Assembly: GCF_000182925.2 (NCBI RefSeq)
Contig: NC_026503.1
Span: 3,658,001-3,722,000 of the forward strand
Length of the DNA: 64,000 bases
DNA from: Neurospora crassa OR74A
Lineage: Eukaryota; Ascomycota; Sordariomycetes; Sordariales; Sordariaceae
Direction: 5' to 3'
This document shows positions 23,985 to 37,082 of the stretch, piece after piece (positions within the stretch are counted from its first letter, which is position 1; the number at the start of each line of letters is the position of its first letter). The translations under genes were made by a program, and so were the position numbers. Under the pieces are notes generated by a model. The model did no database searches and was not told where the DNA came from. It worked only from the letters and a program-made list of their open reading frames with translations.

Positions 23985-25727
23985 ATGTCGACCACGGTGG
24001 ATAAGGTACGTATATCGCCCTCTCGCATTCCCCATTAGAGAACATGTTGGAACAAGGAACTAATGCGACCGCCGCACCATGACAGATCAAAGAGATCGAG
24101 GCCGAAGTGAGTTTTAACTGCCCCCGACAGCCCCCGATTTTCGATCTCTCCGAGCCCCGATGCGATACGACACCCCCGAGAGAGGACAGGAAGTTGGACA
24201 GGTCAGAGACCAAGATGCGCTGGCCCCCGCGACACAGATGCAGGCAGACACAGAGGCTGTTCAGGCCATGGCACTGGAGCTGGAGGCGCGCGACCTGGAC
24301 GATGAGACACTACCAACGGATTCCCCCCTCGAAGATGAACGAAACGACGCAACAAGGACGGACCTCGGCTAACGATATGTTTCTTTCCCCCTTCGATAGA
24401 TGGCCCGAACTCAAAAGAACAAGGCGACATCCTACCATATCGGACAGCTGAAGGCAAAGCTCGCCAAGCTCAAGCGTGAGCTGCTCACGCCCTCGGGCGG
24501 CGGCGGTGGCGGCGGTGGTGCTGGTTTCGACGTCGCCAGAACCGGTGTGGCCTCGATTGGTTTCATCGGTTTCCCCTCGGTCGGAAAGAGTACGCTGATG
24601 AGCAGACTGACGGGCCAGCACTCTGAGGCGGCCGCGTACGAGTTCACCACGCTTACGAGTGTGCCGGGTCAGGTTACCTACAACGGTGGGCAGCCCTTTT
24701 TCTTCATCTTCTCATCCTCCGGAGCGTTACAAACAAGGTCCAGGTTGAACTGACATTTTGCATACATACAGGTGCCCCACTACAAATCATCGATTTGCCT
24801 GGTATTATTGAGGGCGCCAAGGACGGCCGTGGTCGTGGTCGTCAGGTCATCGCCGTCGCCAAGACGTGCCATCTTATCTTCATCGTGCTGGACGTTAACA
24901 AGCCGCTGACGGACAAGCGCGTCATCGAGGCCGAGCTGGAGGGCTTCGGCATCCGCATCAACAAGGAGCCGCCCAACATCACGTTCAAGAAGAAGGACAA
25001 GGGTGGCCTGAACATCACCAGCACGGTACCGCTCACACACATCGACAACGACGAGATCCGCGCCGTCATGAGCGAGTACAAGATCTCGTCGGCCGATATC
25101 GCCATCCGCTGCGACGCCACTATTGATGATTTGATCGACGTGCTCGAGGCCAAGTCGCGCTCCTACATCCCTGTTATTTACGTCCTCAACAAGATCGACG
25201 CCATCAGTATCGAGGAGCTCGACTTGCTGTACCGTATTCCCAATTCGGTCCCCATCAGTTCTGAGCACGGCTGGAACATTGACGAGTTGATGGAGGCCAT
25301 GTGGGAGAAGCTTAAGCTCGTGCGCGTGTATACCAAGCCGAAGGGCAAGATGCCGGATTATTCGGCTCCCGTTGTGTTGAGGAGCAATAGGTGCACGGTT
25401 GAGGATTTCGTAAGTTTTTTTTCTCTTTTGTTTTTGTTTTTTTCTCGTTTTCCTTTGTTTTGATGCACCTGATTGAGCAAAAGAAACATCTGGGGTGAGA
25501 ATGAGGTGAGCTAACAGCTGATGAACCGCAGTGTAACACTATTCACAAAACCATCGTGGATCAGTTCAAGGTTGCTATTGTTTACGGCAAGTCCGTCAAG
25601 CATCAGCCTCAGCGTGTTGGTCTCAGCCACGAATTGGCTGATGAAGATATCGGTATGTCTTTGGATGTTTTTCTGCTGGAAGGGTTGTGACTAATGGATG
25701 AAAACAGTCACCATCGTCAAGCGATAA
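23985..25727 (+). CDS. rbg1: DRG-family GTPase Rbg1/DRG1
   Basis: This is a developmentally regulated GTP-binding protein that acts with a Tma46/DFRP1 partner on translating ribosomes. Six exons (23985-24005, 24086-24106, 24400-24685, 24772-25409, 25532-25652, 25708-25727) give 368 aa, close to the yeast length. The first two exons encode only seven codons each (MSTTVDK and IKEIEAE). Motifs in order are the N-terminal helix, a Gly-rich turn, the G1 loop GFPSVGKST at about 71-79, switch TTLTSVPG, G3 DLPGI, G4 NKID, and a C-terminal TGS domain ending IVKR. Splice phases all agree. Intron 2 is unusually long for the gene (293 nt) and contains a coding-like short frame. The start context is ATCATGTCG. 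Confidence 0.96.
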
Positions 25728-28054
25728 AGAATTTTCGTGGAGAGGATTCTTAAAGATGTGCTGTGGTTTTTACGAGACGAGACACTCACAATACGGACGG
25801 TGGCCCGGGTAACGCACGTACACTGACCGATACCTGATCGACAACGCACCTTCGAGCCGTACGCAGACTTTCATGTGGGCTCGATCGCTTGCTATGGCGC
25901 ACGGTATGGTAAGTATAAACCAAGGGGTCGATAGAAGGAGCTTACTCGGTCTTTAAGTGCCGAACGGGAAGCCAAATTGCTTCTTCCACTACTATACGCG
26001 CGGTTGTCCATTGACACAAGTTGTGGACAATGTGAAGAGACCCGAGGCTGGTGAAAGTGTTAAAAAGGAGGGGAAGGGTCCGAGACGAATGAAGGGATCA
26101 AAAAGGCTGCTATATAGGATATTGGCTAGGATTAGATCTAGAGAGCCAAGGTCACGACGGTAATGAAATCACGTATATACCTACTTTTTTTTTAAAGGTT
26201 GAGATTACCCTGTATAAGACTGGGTTTCTGGTGCTGGCTACAGCCAGGCCCAAAAGATCACTTTCAGGCTTATGTTGATCATTGGGGGGGTGGGTAGAGG
26301 AGGGGGAGAGCGAGATGTCCTAGAAAATCCTGGAATGGTGACAAGGGCTGACTCTATAAAGACAAGTGACAGCTTTCCGTTACCCTTTTCCTTTTCTGTT
26401 TCAACTCATTTCCCATGCCCGTTCTCTATACGTTTTCCAAGAGTAATGAGATGGACGCTATTGTACAAACAAGACTGTGCGTACTTGGCTAATACAACAC
26501 TTTTCCTGACTCTATCAGGTTACCTTCGTGGTTCTTCCGAGTGACTAAAGTTCGTCAGAAACGAACCACTAGGCAGAACAGCGAGTCTGGGTAATTTTTC
26601 CAACCTCTGCAAAACAGTCGTAACCGGATGTGCTCAAATGACCAATGGGCCGGATAACTTCTCAAGTCTTTTCTTTGTGCTGTGTTTGTGCCCACAATTA
26701 GCGTAACTTTTTACTTTATTTCATGTTTTTTTTCCCCCTCTTTTTCCCATTCTATGTATATATATCATATCACCATCCTCTGATCGTCATGAGAAGGTGG
26801 GTGGGGACCGGGAAGTGAAGAGTTCTAAGAAGTCATTGAGGAACCGAGGTCTAAGCATCTCTAAAAGCCTGCCAAGTCAAACGCGAGTTCTCTTGTGAAC
26901 AAGTTGTAAGCAGATTGTTCGTTACCTTCTTGATGGTTTACAGAACGGTTTGATACATGTTTGTATCCAATTCTCACATGAATATCGATTCAAACACCAG
27001 AATGTGTCAATAACTGGCTCGCTAGTTTACCGGGAGATCGTACACGACCGTGTGTGTATGTCGGTTGATGTTGAGTGCATTTAGTTAGAGAATCTCAAGC
27101 CGATACTCCAACGTCTAACGTCATGCTGCCATTCTCTTGATAACTATTCCTAGTCAAACTAGTCGCAAGTTTTATGTACGTGTTGAAGTCGATCTTTCAC
27201 CTTCCATGTCATCGACAAAACTCAGTTCGTGACACTCGAGCCTTCGTCCCCCGTTTCCTCTATAGTCGATGTTCTCTTTCAAGTTCCTTTGATATTTGTT
27301 CCATTCCCGTTTCATTCTCCCCCAACCCAACTCAAAGCAGAATCGTCCTGTCTCTCACCGCTCCTTCCCTCTTAATTCACTACGAGTCGACTCGATCTGT
27401 AGCTTCCCGCCATCATGATGGTACAAACATCTGTTTTCCTTGCAGGCAGTCTTCACGCACCTTCCCTGGCCTCTCAGTAACGTCAAACGTACCTCCCATT
27501 CGAGGGCATTGGTGGGCACGTGTTTCCCAAGTCTGTGAATTTGCTTCTTTCAAGAAAGAGTGCCACAGCAGTGTCACCTTTGCTTCCATCCTACCTCAAG
27601 TTACATGCTGATCTTCTCTCACTTGCTCTTTCCATATGATCAGCATGGGGTGAGTCATAAAGTGCAGGGTGCGTGCTAGCTTGGTGGGGGACGAAAAATC
27701 CTCGTCGTCCCTTCCCCAAATTCTTCACCGGGGTATTTGTGAGAGAAGCGAGGGAGCCGGACTTGGTGTCTAGATTGTGCAACGTATTGTATGGTTTAAG
27801 GTTGTGTTTGGGCGTTGTAATAAAGGTTTGATCCACAGAAAGAAAAGGACTCACTGTTTACTTCGAATGATACCCGCTGTGTGTTTGTGGCATGCCATTT
27901 GGGTTTGTATGAGTGTCAATGAGGGAGTGTCCACAGTACATGTTACGCCTCCCATCCATGCAAGATGCCGTGTTCAACATTAGCATCTGACCCATTCTAG
28001 CCCCCTGATGTATACGTGAGTGATTTTGCAGCGGACTTTGGTTGTGATTATCCA

Positions 28055-28055
28055 G

Positions 28056-28093
<38 letters not shown>

Positions 28094-28102
28094 TTGTTGT
28101 TG
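28055..28102 (+). repeat. (GAT)n plus (TTG)n microsatellite
   Basis: About twelve GAT units followed by a few TTG units in noncoding sequence. Confidence 0.9.
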
Positions 28103-29405
28103 TCTGTTGTGTTTTCTTGTTCTCATGCCTTGCTGTGATATAGCCCAACTCGCTGTAAACTCACATGTTTGAGAAGTTCTCTCTCCTGGTAAAGCAAACC
28201 AACTGAAGAACTAACAGGTTTTCCAACTCTGAATGAAGACCAAGTGATTGATAAATGGCGCTGATCCCAAGTTGAACCGTGTCTCCCTTAAGCCATGGCG
28301 AGGATTCATCTCTTCCATTACACCCCACTGCACACTAGATTTTGCATGACGAAGATTGCGCGCGACAACATCACCATGTAACGATCATTTTGCTCTCCTT
28401 TCCAGCATGATGAACAGAGGTATTCATTCAAAGACTATACGCCACTACAGACGTTTATGCCTGTTCATGAAGATACTGGACTTATAGTCACCTAACGATA
28501 AAGACAATCATTACCATGTCATTCGCCCCAACTTGTTTACTCTTTGTAAGTTTTGGGTTTGTCTAGACATTCACGCAACCAAGCCTTCGCTCAACAAGGT
28601 GTCGTGGTGTTTGCCTCTACCCCTTGGGTATCTCACAACCTCATACCAAGATGTTGTTTCCGATGTTCAATGACCGTTTGAGAGTCATGTTGAAATTGTC
28701 TACACGATGATAAATCTGGCTTACAGGTTAGACCACTAAAGACCCTCAACGCAAAGCAAAGAAGGAAGTAAATTACGGGTTTGTCGATCAAGTCAAACTT
28801 CTCTGTACGTGATTGGCGTATTAACCACTCAGCCATTTGGGTTCATCAACTTCACAAGTCATCAGTCATCCTCAAATTATCAATGACACTCACTGACTGA
28901 CACTGTAACCCTCTCTGTCTACATCTATCCTTGTACCAGTAGCCAGACAGAGCTAAAGAAAATGACTGTCAAGCTGCAATCTTCTCCAGTTTCCAATGGT
29001 CAGATCTGACGTCCCATCTCATCTCATAACCAGCTCTCGTATTGTAGCAAATTGGTTGATCATGATCCAGACTACATACAGAACTCCACCCCCCAACTTC
29101 GCAAACTCCCAGGGCACTCAGCAAGCGAGTATCACCCCAGTGTCCAGGTCTCATCTTCCCATTTCCTCACGTAGAAATCGGCGTTCTCGTTCCCGCTAGA
29201 AGTATCAATGTCGTTAACTGCACGGAATGTGAGTGGAATGTACCCGACTTGGGCTCTGGGATACTGTTGGCTTGTCACGAGCTTGCTCAACTTGGACCTC
29301 TCCCTAACTCCTTTTTTGTTGGTAGTTTGTAAGCAACAGAAACGCTGGTCAAACTGTGTTGTACAGAGAGAAGACTTGACTGCCGAAAAAGGGGCGGCGT
29401 GTAAT

Positions 29406-29448
<43 letters not shown>
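29406..29448 (+). repeat. (TG)n microsatellite
   Basis: About 20 TG units, with a shorter TG tract some 45 bases downstream. Alternating purine-pyrimidine DNA of this length can adopt Z-form. The Val-Cys and Thr-His frames across it are artefacts. Confidence 0.92.
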
Positions 29449-29449
<1 letters not shown>

Positions 29450-32400
29450 CACCCCCCTACCGTATGTTGTGCATGCATGTATAAAGGGGGGGATGTGTGT
29501 GTGTGTGGTGATGATAGTAACTGTGACACCACTTCCCAGTTCCAGCCGCATTATAGATTTGCTTTAGGGGTAAAAGGGGCAAGCGGACAGGTACGTAAAC
29601 ACAAGACCGATATCGCACGATTCAAAGTCATCAAGCGAACCAAACTGCGGCTCTTAGTGCGCTGGCGCTACAGCTCGTCTCCGTTGGCCTGAAATCCAGA
29701 CCTAGTCACTGTTGCTTCGTCGAGAGTGGTTTGTTCCAACGAGGCAGTATTCCAGGTAGTATTGTCTATGCTGCCACTTAGTCTCGAAAGTTCCCTACTT
29801 GGACAGTATCGTGCCCGGATACGGTAGGGATATCGTCAAGTGTGGTGTGCAGAAATGGTAAGTGGTAGGGAATGAGTGAGTGGCTCAGAGTCTAAAGTGC
29901 ATGCATGCGTTCGTACATACATGTATTGAGGTAGTATGTGAGTTGGCAGGACAGGGCAGGGCAGACGGGGACGGGATAGGGGTAATGTAAACAGTTTAGA
30001 GTTATGAACAGACTGGCCTTATGATCTGCGGTCACCTTTCCCTTCACTTCCACCCCCTATCCATGCATTCCATATGCACTCCGAACAACCCCAAGAGCAA
30101 GGACCAACAGCACCCTGGGATGGAGGACCGCTGCAACGGCTTGGTAGTTGTAGTTGGTACCTCCAGAGCAAAAAGGTTCTGCAGCGAACCCAGGACGGTG
30201 GTGTCGGTACGCAGTAGAGGGAAAGGAAGGTAGGGAAGAGGCCTGTTGTTTTCGCTGCTGGGGAAGGCAAGACGATCTCTGGTCTGGTTGGGGTCCTCTA
30301 GGGGTCGAAATTTTCCGCCAGTTAGCATTCTTTCATTTCCTTACACTTTTCCTTACCGAAATTCCGGAAATGATTCGTGCACGGGTCCGTGCACTTGCCC
30401 AGACTCTACTATGTATACCATATGCCACTGCAGTTGATCAGCCATAACTCTACACATTGACCTACTTACCTCATACCCTGGCCGTCGTCAGCTCTTTGTT
30501 CACATTCAGTCATGATGCCTTCTTGACGCCATCTTTTAAGTTGTCTTTTGGTCAGCAAAATAAGTGGCCAAAAAAAGTCATGTGATGTGAAAACTGGTAA
30601 AAGATTGACATTTTTCATTACATTTTTTTCCGAATTTACTTTCCTTACCGCTTACGGGAACTTCAGATCGACCCCTAGGGTCTCCCAGGGTCGAAATGCA
30701 TTGCAACGGCAACCCGGCAGATGAAGTCGCTTCCGCGGCCGGCCGGCGCTTAACACCCAACGCGCCGCTTGAAGGAGGCATCCGCGTATGACGGGTGTAC
30801 ATATGTCTGCAGTCCTTCAATTATCAGATATAGTGGTTGAGGCCGATATCTGGACGTTTGGGCGCCATTGTCTTTCAGGCGTGATGACGGAGGAGGTGCA
30901 GATGATCTGATCCCGAGGACAAAATTCTCTCAGTCTTTGTCCCTTGACGCAGGTCGGCGGCAGCTGTGGAATAGGGCAAGAACCCCCGGGAACCTATCTT
31001 TTGCCGGTAGTGTAGAGCGCAAGGAAGTTGAGGGTTTTCTTGTGGGCGCCATGTACATACGTACATAGTATATAGTCCATCGGCTAGGACCCCACAAATG
31101 CTTCGCTATGCCGAATGGCGGTCCGGTCCAGCAGCTTTCGGATAGACCTTGTGCCATGCATGGCGCTACCCGGTAACGTGATGATCAAGACGTGAGGGTT
31201 TCTTGCTCCATCACCACATCTTCGGCTCAGAGAGGACGCCAATGGGTCGCATGACTGTGAAGAAAAATTACCATTGGGCCTCGCCTCGACACCTTAGTGC
31301 GTTATTAGAACCATGAGGGATACAGAGCGAGCGAATACCTTGTGAGAGACAACTGTGTCCTTTAGTGAATGGTAGGGTCAGAACTATACGACCCCACCTG
31401 TGAATGGGAACCTCCACGCTCTTGAGAGCCATTTGAACAACGACTGAATGTATGCGGAGGAGTGAAAAAAAAAAAATGCGATGCTGCTGACCACGCCCAC
31501 CCCTCTCCGACCTTTCAGAATGCTCCTCTTGCCGCCGAGGTACGTATGGTTCTTGAAGGGGTCGCCGAGACCCCGCAGAAAACACTGCCTTATCCACGCG
31601 ATAATGGCGCTTCAAATCTGGGAAAGTCGTCCTTTTCTTTCTTGTCCACATTGACTCGTGACTCGCTCTGATCGACGTTCAGTTCCAGGGTCTCGAGAGG
31701 CGCTAGACGCGGCTGTCCTAAAAGCAGGAAAGCCGAAGCCAAATTCGCAGTCCAGGGTCATATTTGCACCCGCGAGACACAAGTAGATAGTCAGAGAGAG
31801 CTATGGGAACCGAAAGCAGAGGTCCAGGCGAAGCTTGGCCCAAATTTCCCCTGAAAAGAGCAGCGAGGACAGATTGACGGCGTGGGGGAGAACCGAACCT
31901 TTGACAATAAGGCGGGCTGTTTTGAGGAGGCTCACATGCAGCATTTTGCTTTTTGCTACACACAAGTGTGGGTTTTTACAGCACACGGAACTCCTATGGA
32001 GTCCAGTGAATGCTTGGTTCGCCTCCCCATGCTTTTCTTTGCTGTGAAAGCGTAAGAGAGGCGTGCTGCCACTTTCAAGACCAAAGACACGGCTGTAGAG
32101 GCTCAACGAGGAGACCATACAATTAGTTCTCTTGTTGCTCAGACACGGGGGTGGGGTCCAATTGGGCTCGAGGAGAGAGGATCACGGGCGCCATGAAGGA
32201 TGCGGCAGTGTGAACGGCCTGGCCAATACAGCGTCAGAAATTTGGAGGGATTTGCGCCGGCCCGTGTTGTTGCTGAAGCGAGTAAAGTCTTCGGCTGTAG
32301 GTTCCGCTGTGGCATTGTGGCTCTTTTTCTGCGTGCGGGCTGAAAACTGCCTTTCGGCTTCGCAACAGAACCTCTTGTTCCATCACGTCGAACATATCTA

Positions 32401-34814
32401 TACGCCCGGTTTATGTTGCTGATCTGTCTTGACGGCTTTCTGCTTCGCAGTACGTATGGCCTCGGCGGTTCATCCGTTGTACGGAGCCACATTATGAATT
32501 TTCAGTCTCTCACCAATGTCAGATCCCAAATGATCGCACCCGTTGGTCCTGTCGCTGACCAGAAGGGCTGCTGGACTCTGGCTTTTTAGAAGACAATCGG
32601 CGCGCACCATTCGTCCTGATCTTCTGCACTAGGCCTGTTTTGGAAGGAAGCTTGATGCTGCGTCTTGAGCATATCCTAGGCAGCTTTCCTGGTGGAATGG
32701 AGATGTCAGGCATTGAGAGCGGCTGACCAGTGGGATGTTAGCCGTCGACGCTTCGCTTGGACCTTACCTTTTCTGCCCAATGGCGACAGGGGAGGGTCTG
32801 GCTGAAGCTGGATGTATACCCAATGACGAATCCATACTGTATATGGTTCTCTGCGATTGTTGGAGGACTTCCCATCTCGACGACCGTCTCGAGAGATCTG
32901 TTGGCCCTTCGACACGACCGCACAAAGATGAAAGGAATTGCACGGCCAACGGCAACAAACGGTAAAAGCCAAAGCCAACAGAAGAGAGGACGATTGCGAC
33001 TGCCAAGGCGGTCCGTAGCAAATCCATGGAGCGGCCACGACGACAGCCTCGCTTGTTGGTAACCGGAGCGATGTGTGGGAGCGGTGCCATTCTGCCATCC
33101 TGCCCACCCACATGGAGTCATGGACCACGGGCATAGACAGACGTGAAGGGATCGGGGGACTCGAGGAGACCCCCCGGAAGCCTCGGGATTTTCCTACGGT
33201 AACAACGCTGAATGTTACGTCGCTGGAGAAGGCTTCCGCCTTTTGATTGCTCCCTTTCCATATGTCGTGCTGGAGAGATTAGGCCATGGTATCTTGGAGC
33301 TTGACGCGGCTTGAGCCCTTGAACTTGACGCAATCAGGTATCGCATCTCGCGGCATCGTTTGTGAGTGTTCAGTCGCGGGTTGTAGGCTCGTGTTGGACC
33401 TCGATGCTAAATATTAACCCCTGTCCCACATGACATGGGCCTCTCTTTTTTCTTCTTTTAATTATCCACGATCAAGATATTGAAATGCTCCTCCCCGTGG
33501 TGGTAGTGACTGACAATGACTGGCCGTTGACCAGCCCAAAGTCTTGATCTCGGGGTCTTTGTCAACTGTCAATAACAATCAATTATCGACTCTCCCCTCC
33601 CAGTTTGGTAGTTGGCGGCTCACGGCTGTCAGAATATCGAAATATCGCAGCGGCGGCGGTCCAATTCTTCCAACTTCAACGGCCTCTTCATCTTCTTCCT
33701 TGCGCTATGTAATCTGCTGGAACCCGAAGAAACTAGCCATCGGGTGGTGGTAAGCCTGGAGAGTTGGTGTAGCATCCATAGCGTCGTTCAGAAAGAGAAC
33801 GATCGACCCGATTGAGATTGTAAGGAGGAGAATGATGGAGATAGAGACAAACTTGGGGAAGGGGCGTCGAGATCTTTGCGGGGAAATTATCTTGTTTACA
33901 CAGTAGTAGGATACTTAAGGTAGCGATTGATATGGAAGCAGCCAGTGGCACCTGACGAATAGGAATTCGGAAAGACTTCCAGCCAACTCCTTTGAACGGT
34001 GGTAACGGTAGTGAGCTTGAAGACCGTGACGGGTAACTGCCAGTCTAACCTGGCAAGTACATGGTACGATCCAACTGATGGCTCGATGCCGCTGGCTTGA
34101 ACCAGAGACAGATGAGGAAGGAACTCTGGGTGGCCAAGCCGGACTGGCAGCCCAGGGCAGTGTAGCTGGGAAAGAAGCTGGGAAGCTGCGAGCTGCGGCC
34201 TGGGAGCTCCCGCTTTCTCCAGTCTCCAACTCTCCATTGACTGTACAGCCCGAATGATTTCAGGAGCCAGGGGACAGTCCATTTCATTGGACTCCATAAC
34301 TCAAGAGGAGTTTGGGCGCAGTCGGGTGGTAGCATTTGGGTCCAATGGGAAATAAAATGCCTGCTCATGGGCCGCTATTGGGTTTTGGCAGTTTTTGGAG
34401 GCGTGGGTGTTCTATTCCCAGCAACCTCATGCACGCTTTGCTTTTAAACTTATAGCTGGGACGACCCCCTGCCGCAGCTGAAATCTCCTGACGTCTGCTT
34501 TTGTTTAGCATACATAGCAACTTCAAAGTGAGGTCCAGAAAGAACATCCTCTTGCTTGATGGGAAGGAATGCGGGTTATGCGGCTAGCCGTCCATCCATC
34601 TGTCGCCGGCTGTGGTGTAAGTATCACTGCCTTGCCCAGGAGCCGTTGATGACGACAAGCCTGAAGGGTAGGGCGGTAGCCAGTCCCAGGTACAAGGGAA
34701 AAGGGTCAAAATGGACTGCAATCAGCCGTTCCATTATCATTCGGGTACTGGTGGTGGGAATTGAGGCCCTTTCCACCTACAAGCCTCCAATCCGCCGCCC
34801 AGTCAGCCAATAGC

Positions 34815-34850
34815 AAAAAAAAAAAAAAAAACAAAAAAAAAAAAAAAAAA
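34815..34850 (+). repeat. Poly(A) tract
   Basis: About 35 A residues interrupted once by C. There is no flanking sign of a retroposed copy that I can support. Confidence 0.9.
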
Positions 34851-37054
34851 GGTGAGAGCAGGGCATGTGGGTGTGGGCGGTGCTCTCTGCCGTGGGATTG
34901 AACAATGCCATTGTTTCATCCGCGTAGACGAGACAAGCAGACAAGACAAGGAAAAACTCCGGCGTGCGACCCAGTTCCGTCCACTCGCTCCATGTCCATC
35001 AGCTGAACAAACCAACATTTCCACTACCCACGTAGGCAATTTCTTGCAAGCGTGGCCTAGGCGGCCCTAGATCCGCGGGTTCGCACCCTCGCCTTGTCGA
35101 TAGCCTCAATCCCGAAATGACTTGGAAACTGAATGCTTGCTGATGCTGACGAGCAGCATGCTTGTGGGCAAGATCAGCATCTCCCGGCGTCTCTAGCCTA
35201 GCGGCCGTCCGGCCACGGTGGAGTCGACAAGAATCCATTTCCGATCTTGACGTTGCAGACTGGAGGTTGCGGGTCAATCAGTCGAGAATTTGAGTTTTGG
35301 CGGTCTTGGTCTGGGAGACTTGGAGCAGATCCCATGACGAAAACGAAAGATGAGATGCGATTGAAATGTTGCAGTCGACATTTCTGTACCTGAACTCGGA
35401 GTCCCGTCTGGGTGTAGTTCAGGAACCGCCTTATGAGAGAGCTTGGTCGTCCCCAACCGTCTGTTCCTGCTCGCTTTGACAAGGTTCCAACGCGGGCCCT
35501 TTGAAGCGACCGCCTTTGTACCGGGAGGCATGATGTACCTGTGAAAAAGGTACTTGCATTCATGCCTGCGTGCTGCAGTGGCAGATGTAGTGTACACTAC
35601 TCCGACGGACCCTGCCCGCTCCACATTCAGTAGACTCCACTCTTGTCCTGACGGTCCATCCTTGCTCAGCAGGGCAAGGTAGTGTAGGCCAATGCAGGCA
35701 GGAACGGCTCGCAGGTCGCAGTACAGTCCGCAGTCGGCACACAGACCTTTGGACCTACCCGAGCTTCCACAACCACTCGCTTGTTACCACAACAGGCACG
35801 GGCTGCAGCCAGGAATGGGATTGATTACCTCTGGTGGTATCGAGTGGTATCGACCAGATGACAATTACACCATACACGCCATACTCTGCGATCCCGAAAA
35901 TCAGCCAAGCATCGTCGAGATGGCTCATTCACGACTCTGATTCGCACCTCTGGAGCGCGACTTTGTCCCGCATACCTACCTACGTAGTCGAGATTCTGGA
36001 GGTACTATCTGCACACGAGGTCGCTTGTCCGTCGAGTGAGATTTGCGACAGCACGACAACGACGTGTATTGACAATGATCTTCTCAAGTTCTGCTCCACG
36101 CTAAGTCAAAGTCATTGACTTCTGCAAGACGGATTGTCTCAGCGCCCTTGGCGGGGAACCCATTTGGAGCCATTGAGAGCCACTGGACGGAGCCATTGTG
36201 GTCGACGGTCGGCCTGTCAAGGAACGCATCGAATGTCTCTGAATTTCTTTTGGCCCAGAATTCATCATGTTTCCGCCCGTTCCTGAGGTTGTCAGTTGCT
36301 TCCATGCCGGTCTGGAAGGAACATACCTACATACATACATTCTCTACCTGCAATTACCGTAACGAGCCAGTGTGACAATGGGTGTGGTGGTACCGAGTAC
36401 CTTGACCGGCCACCCCCATGCTACTGACTTGCGAATTGCCCATTGCTGCCATGCGACTGCCTATGACAGACGTTTGAAAGTACCTGGTACAATGATCATG
36501 AGGATTGCTCTGGTGGACCGTGGTGGTGGTGCCTTCCACTTGCAATTTTCCTAGCACGCGGCCCTTTCCTTTCCACTCGGCCACCGCCGTGTCTCAGTCT
36601 TTTGAGGAATAGCTCATGCTCAACCGTAAGACATTGGATCGTCCCGTTGTTTGGCCTCGTTCCAGTCTTCTTCTGCTTTGCTTCACTGCAGCAGCTTCTG
36701 GCGCCCGGCCGCCTTCTCATCCGGGCAGTTCCCGCCATCCCCGTCGAGGTTAGCTTCCATGTCTCCCACTTCGTCTCCTGTCAAGTGGTCGAAGCCGGCA
36801 GCTGGTACTGGATACCTCCAGAAATTCGTCTTTCAGTTGCTTCCGTCCCCATTGAAGCGTCACGGACGTCCAGGTCTACAAGAGTCAGTTTCAACACAAG
36901 CGCTGCCTACTCCACTACCTACACTAAGCTCGGCAGAGGGACTAGCGGGAATTTCACGGCTCATGGTTGTCGACTCCCATTCGTCATGTGTGCTCGAAAA
37001 GGCAACTTGTTATCATTGCCGTTATTATTCTGAAACCCGCCTTCAACGATCATC

Positions 37055-37082
37055 TCCAGGGCTTCCAGGGCTTCCAGGGCTG
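37055..37082 (+). repeat. Three-copy 9-base tandem repeat
   Basis: TCCAGGGCT is repeated three times in noncoding sequence. Confidence 0.8.

Larger units (their letters stand above)
25728..32500. other. Gene desert, left half
   Basis: No frame here looks like a gene. Visible structure: G-rich 26284-26306, (GAT)n with a TTG extension at 28055-28102, a tRNA-like box on the minus strand near 28806-28830, (TG)n at 29406-29448 with a second TG tract near 29490-29506, and an A-run near 31467-31477. A weak candidate short spliced frame lies at about 25873-26163, right after rbg1. Parts may be 3' UTR or noncoding RNA, which the sequence alone cannot show. Confidence 0.45.

Noticed and set aside
28806-28836. 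tRNA-Ser-like A box (TGGCTGAGTGGTTAATACGCC) on the minus strand
   Set aside because: No matching acceptor stem and no B box follow within 100 bases, so this is at most a fragment or chance.
29287-29567. Frames with Val-Cys or Thr-His repeats
   Set aside because: They are translations of the TG microsatellite.
35050-35097. tRNA-like T arm around GGGTTCGCACCC
   Set aside because: The stems do not pair properly and no acceptor or D arm can be built around it.
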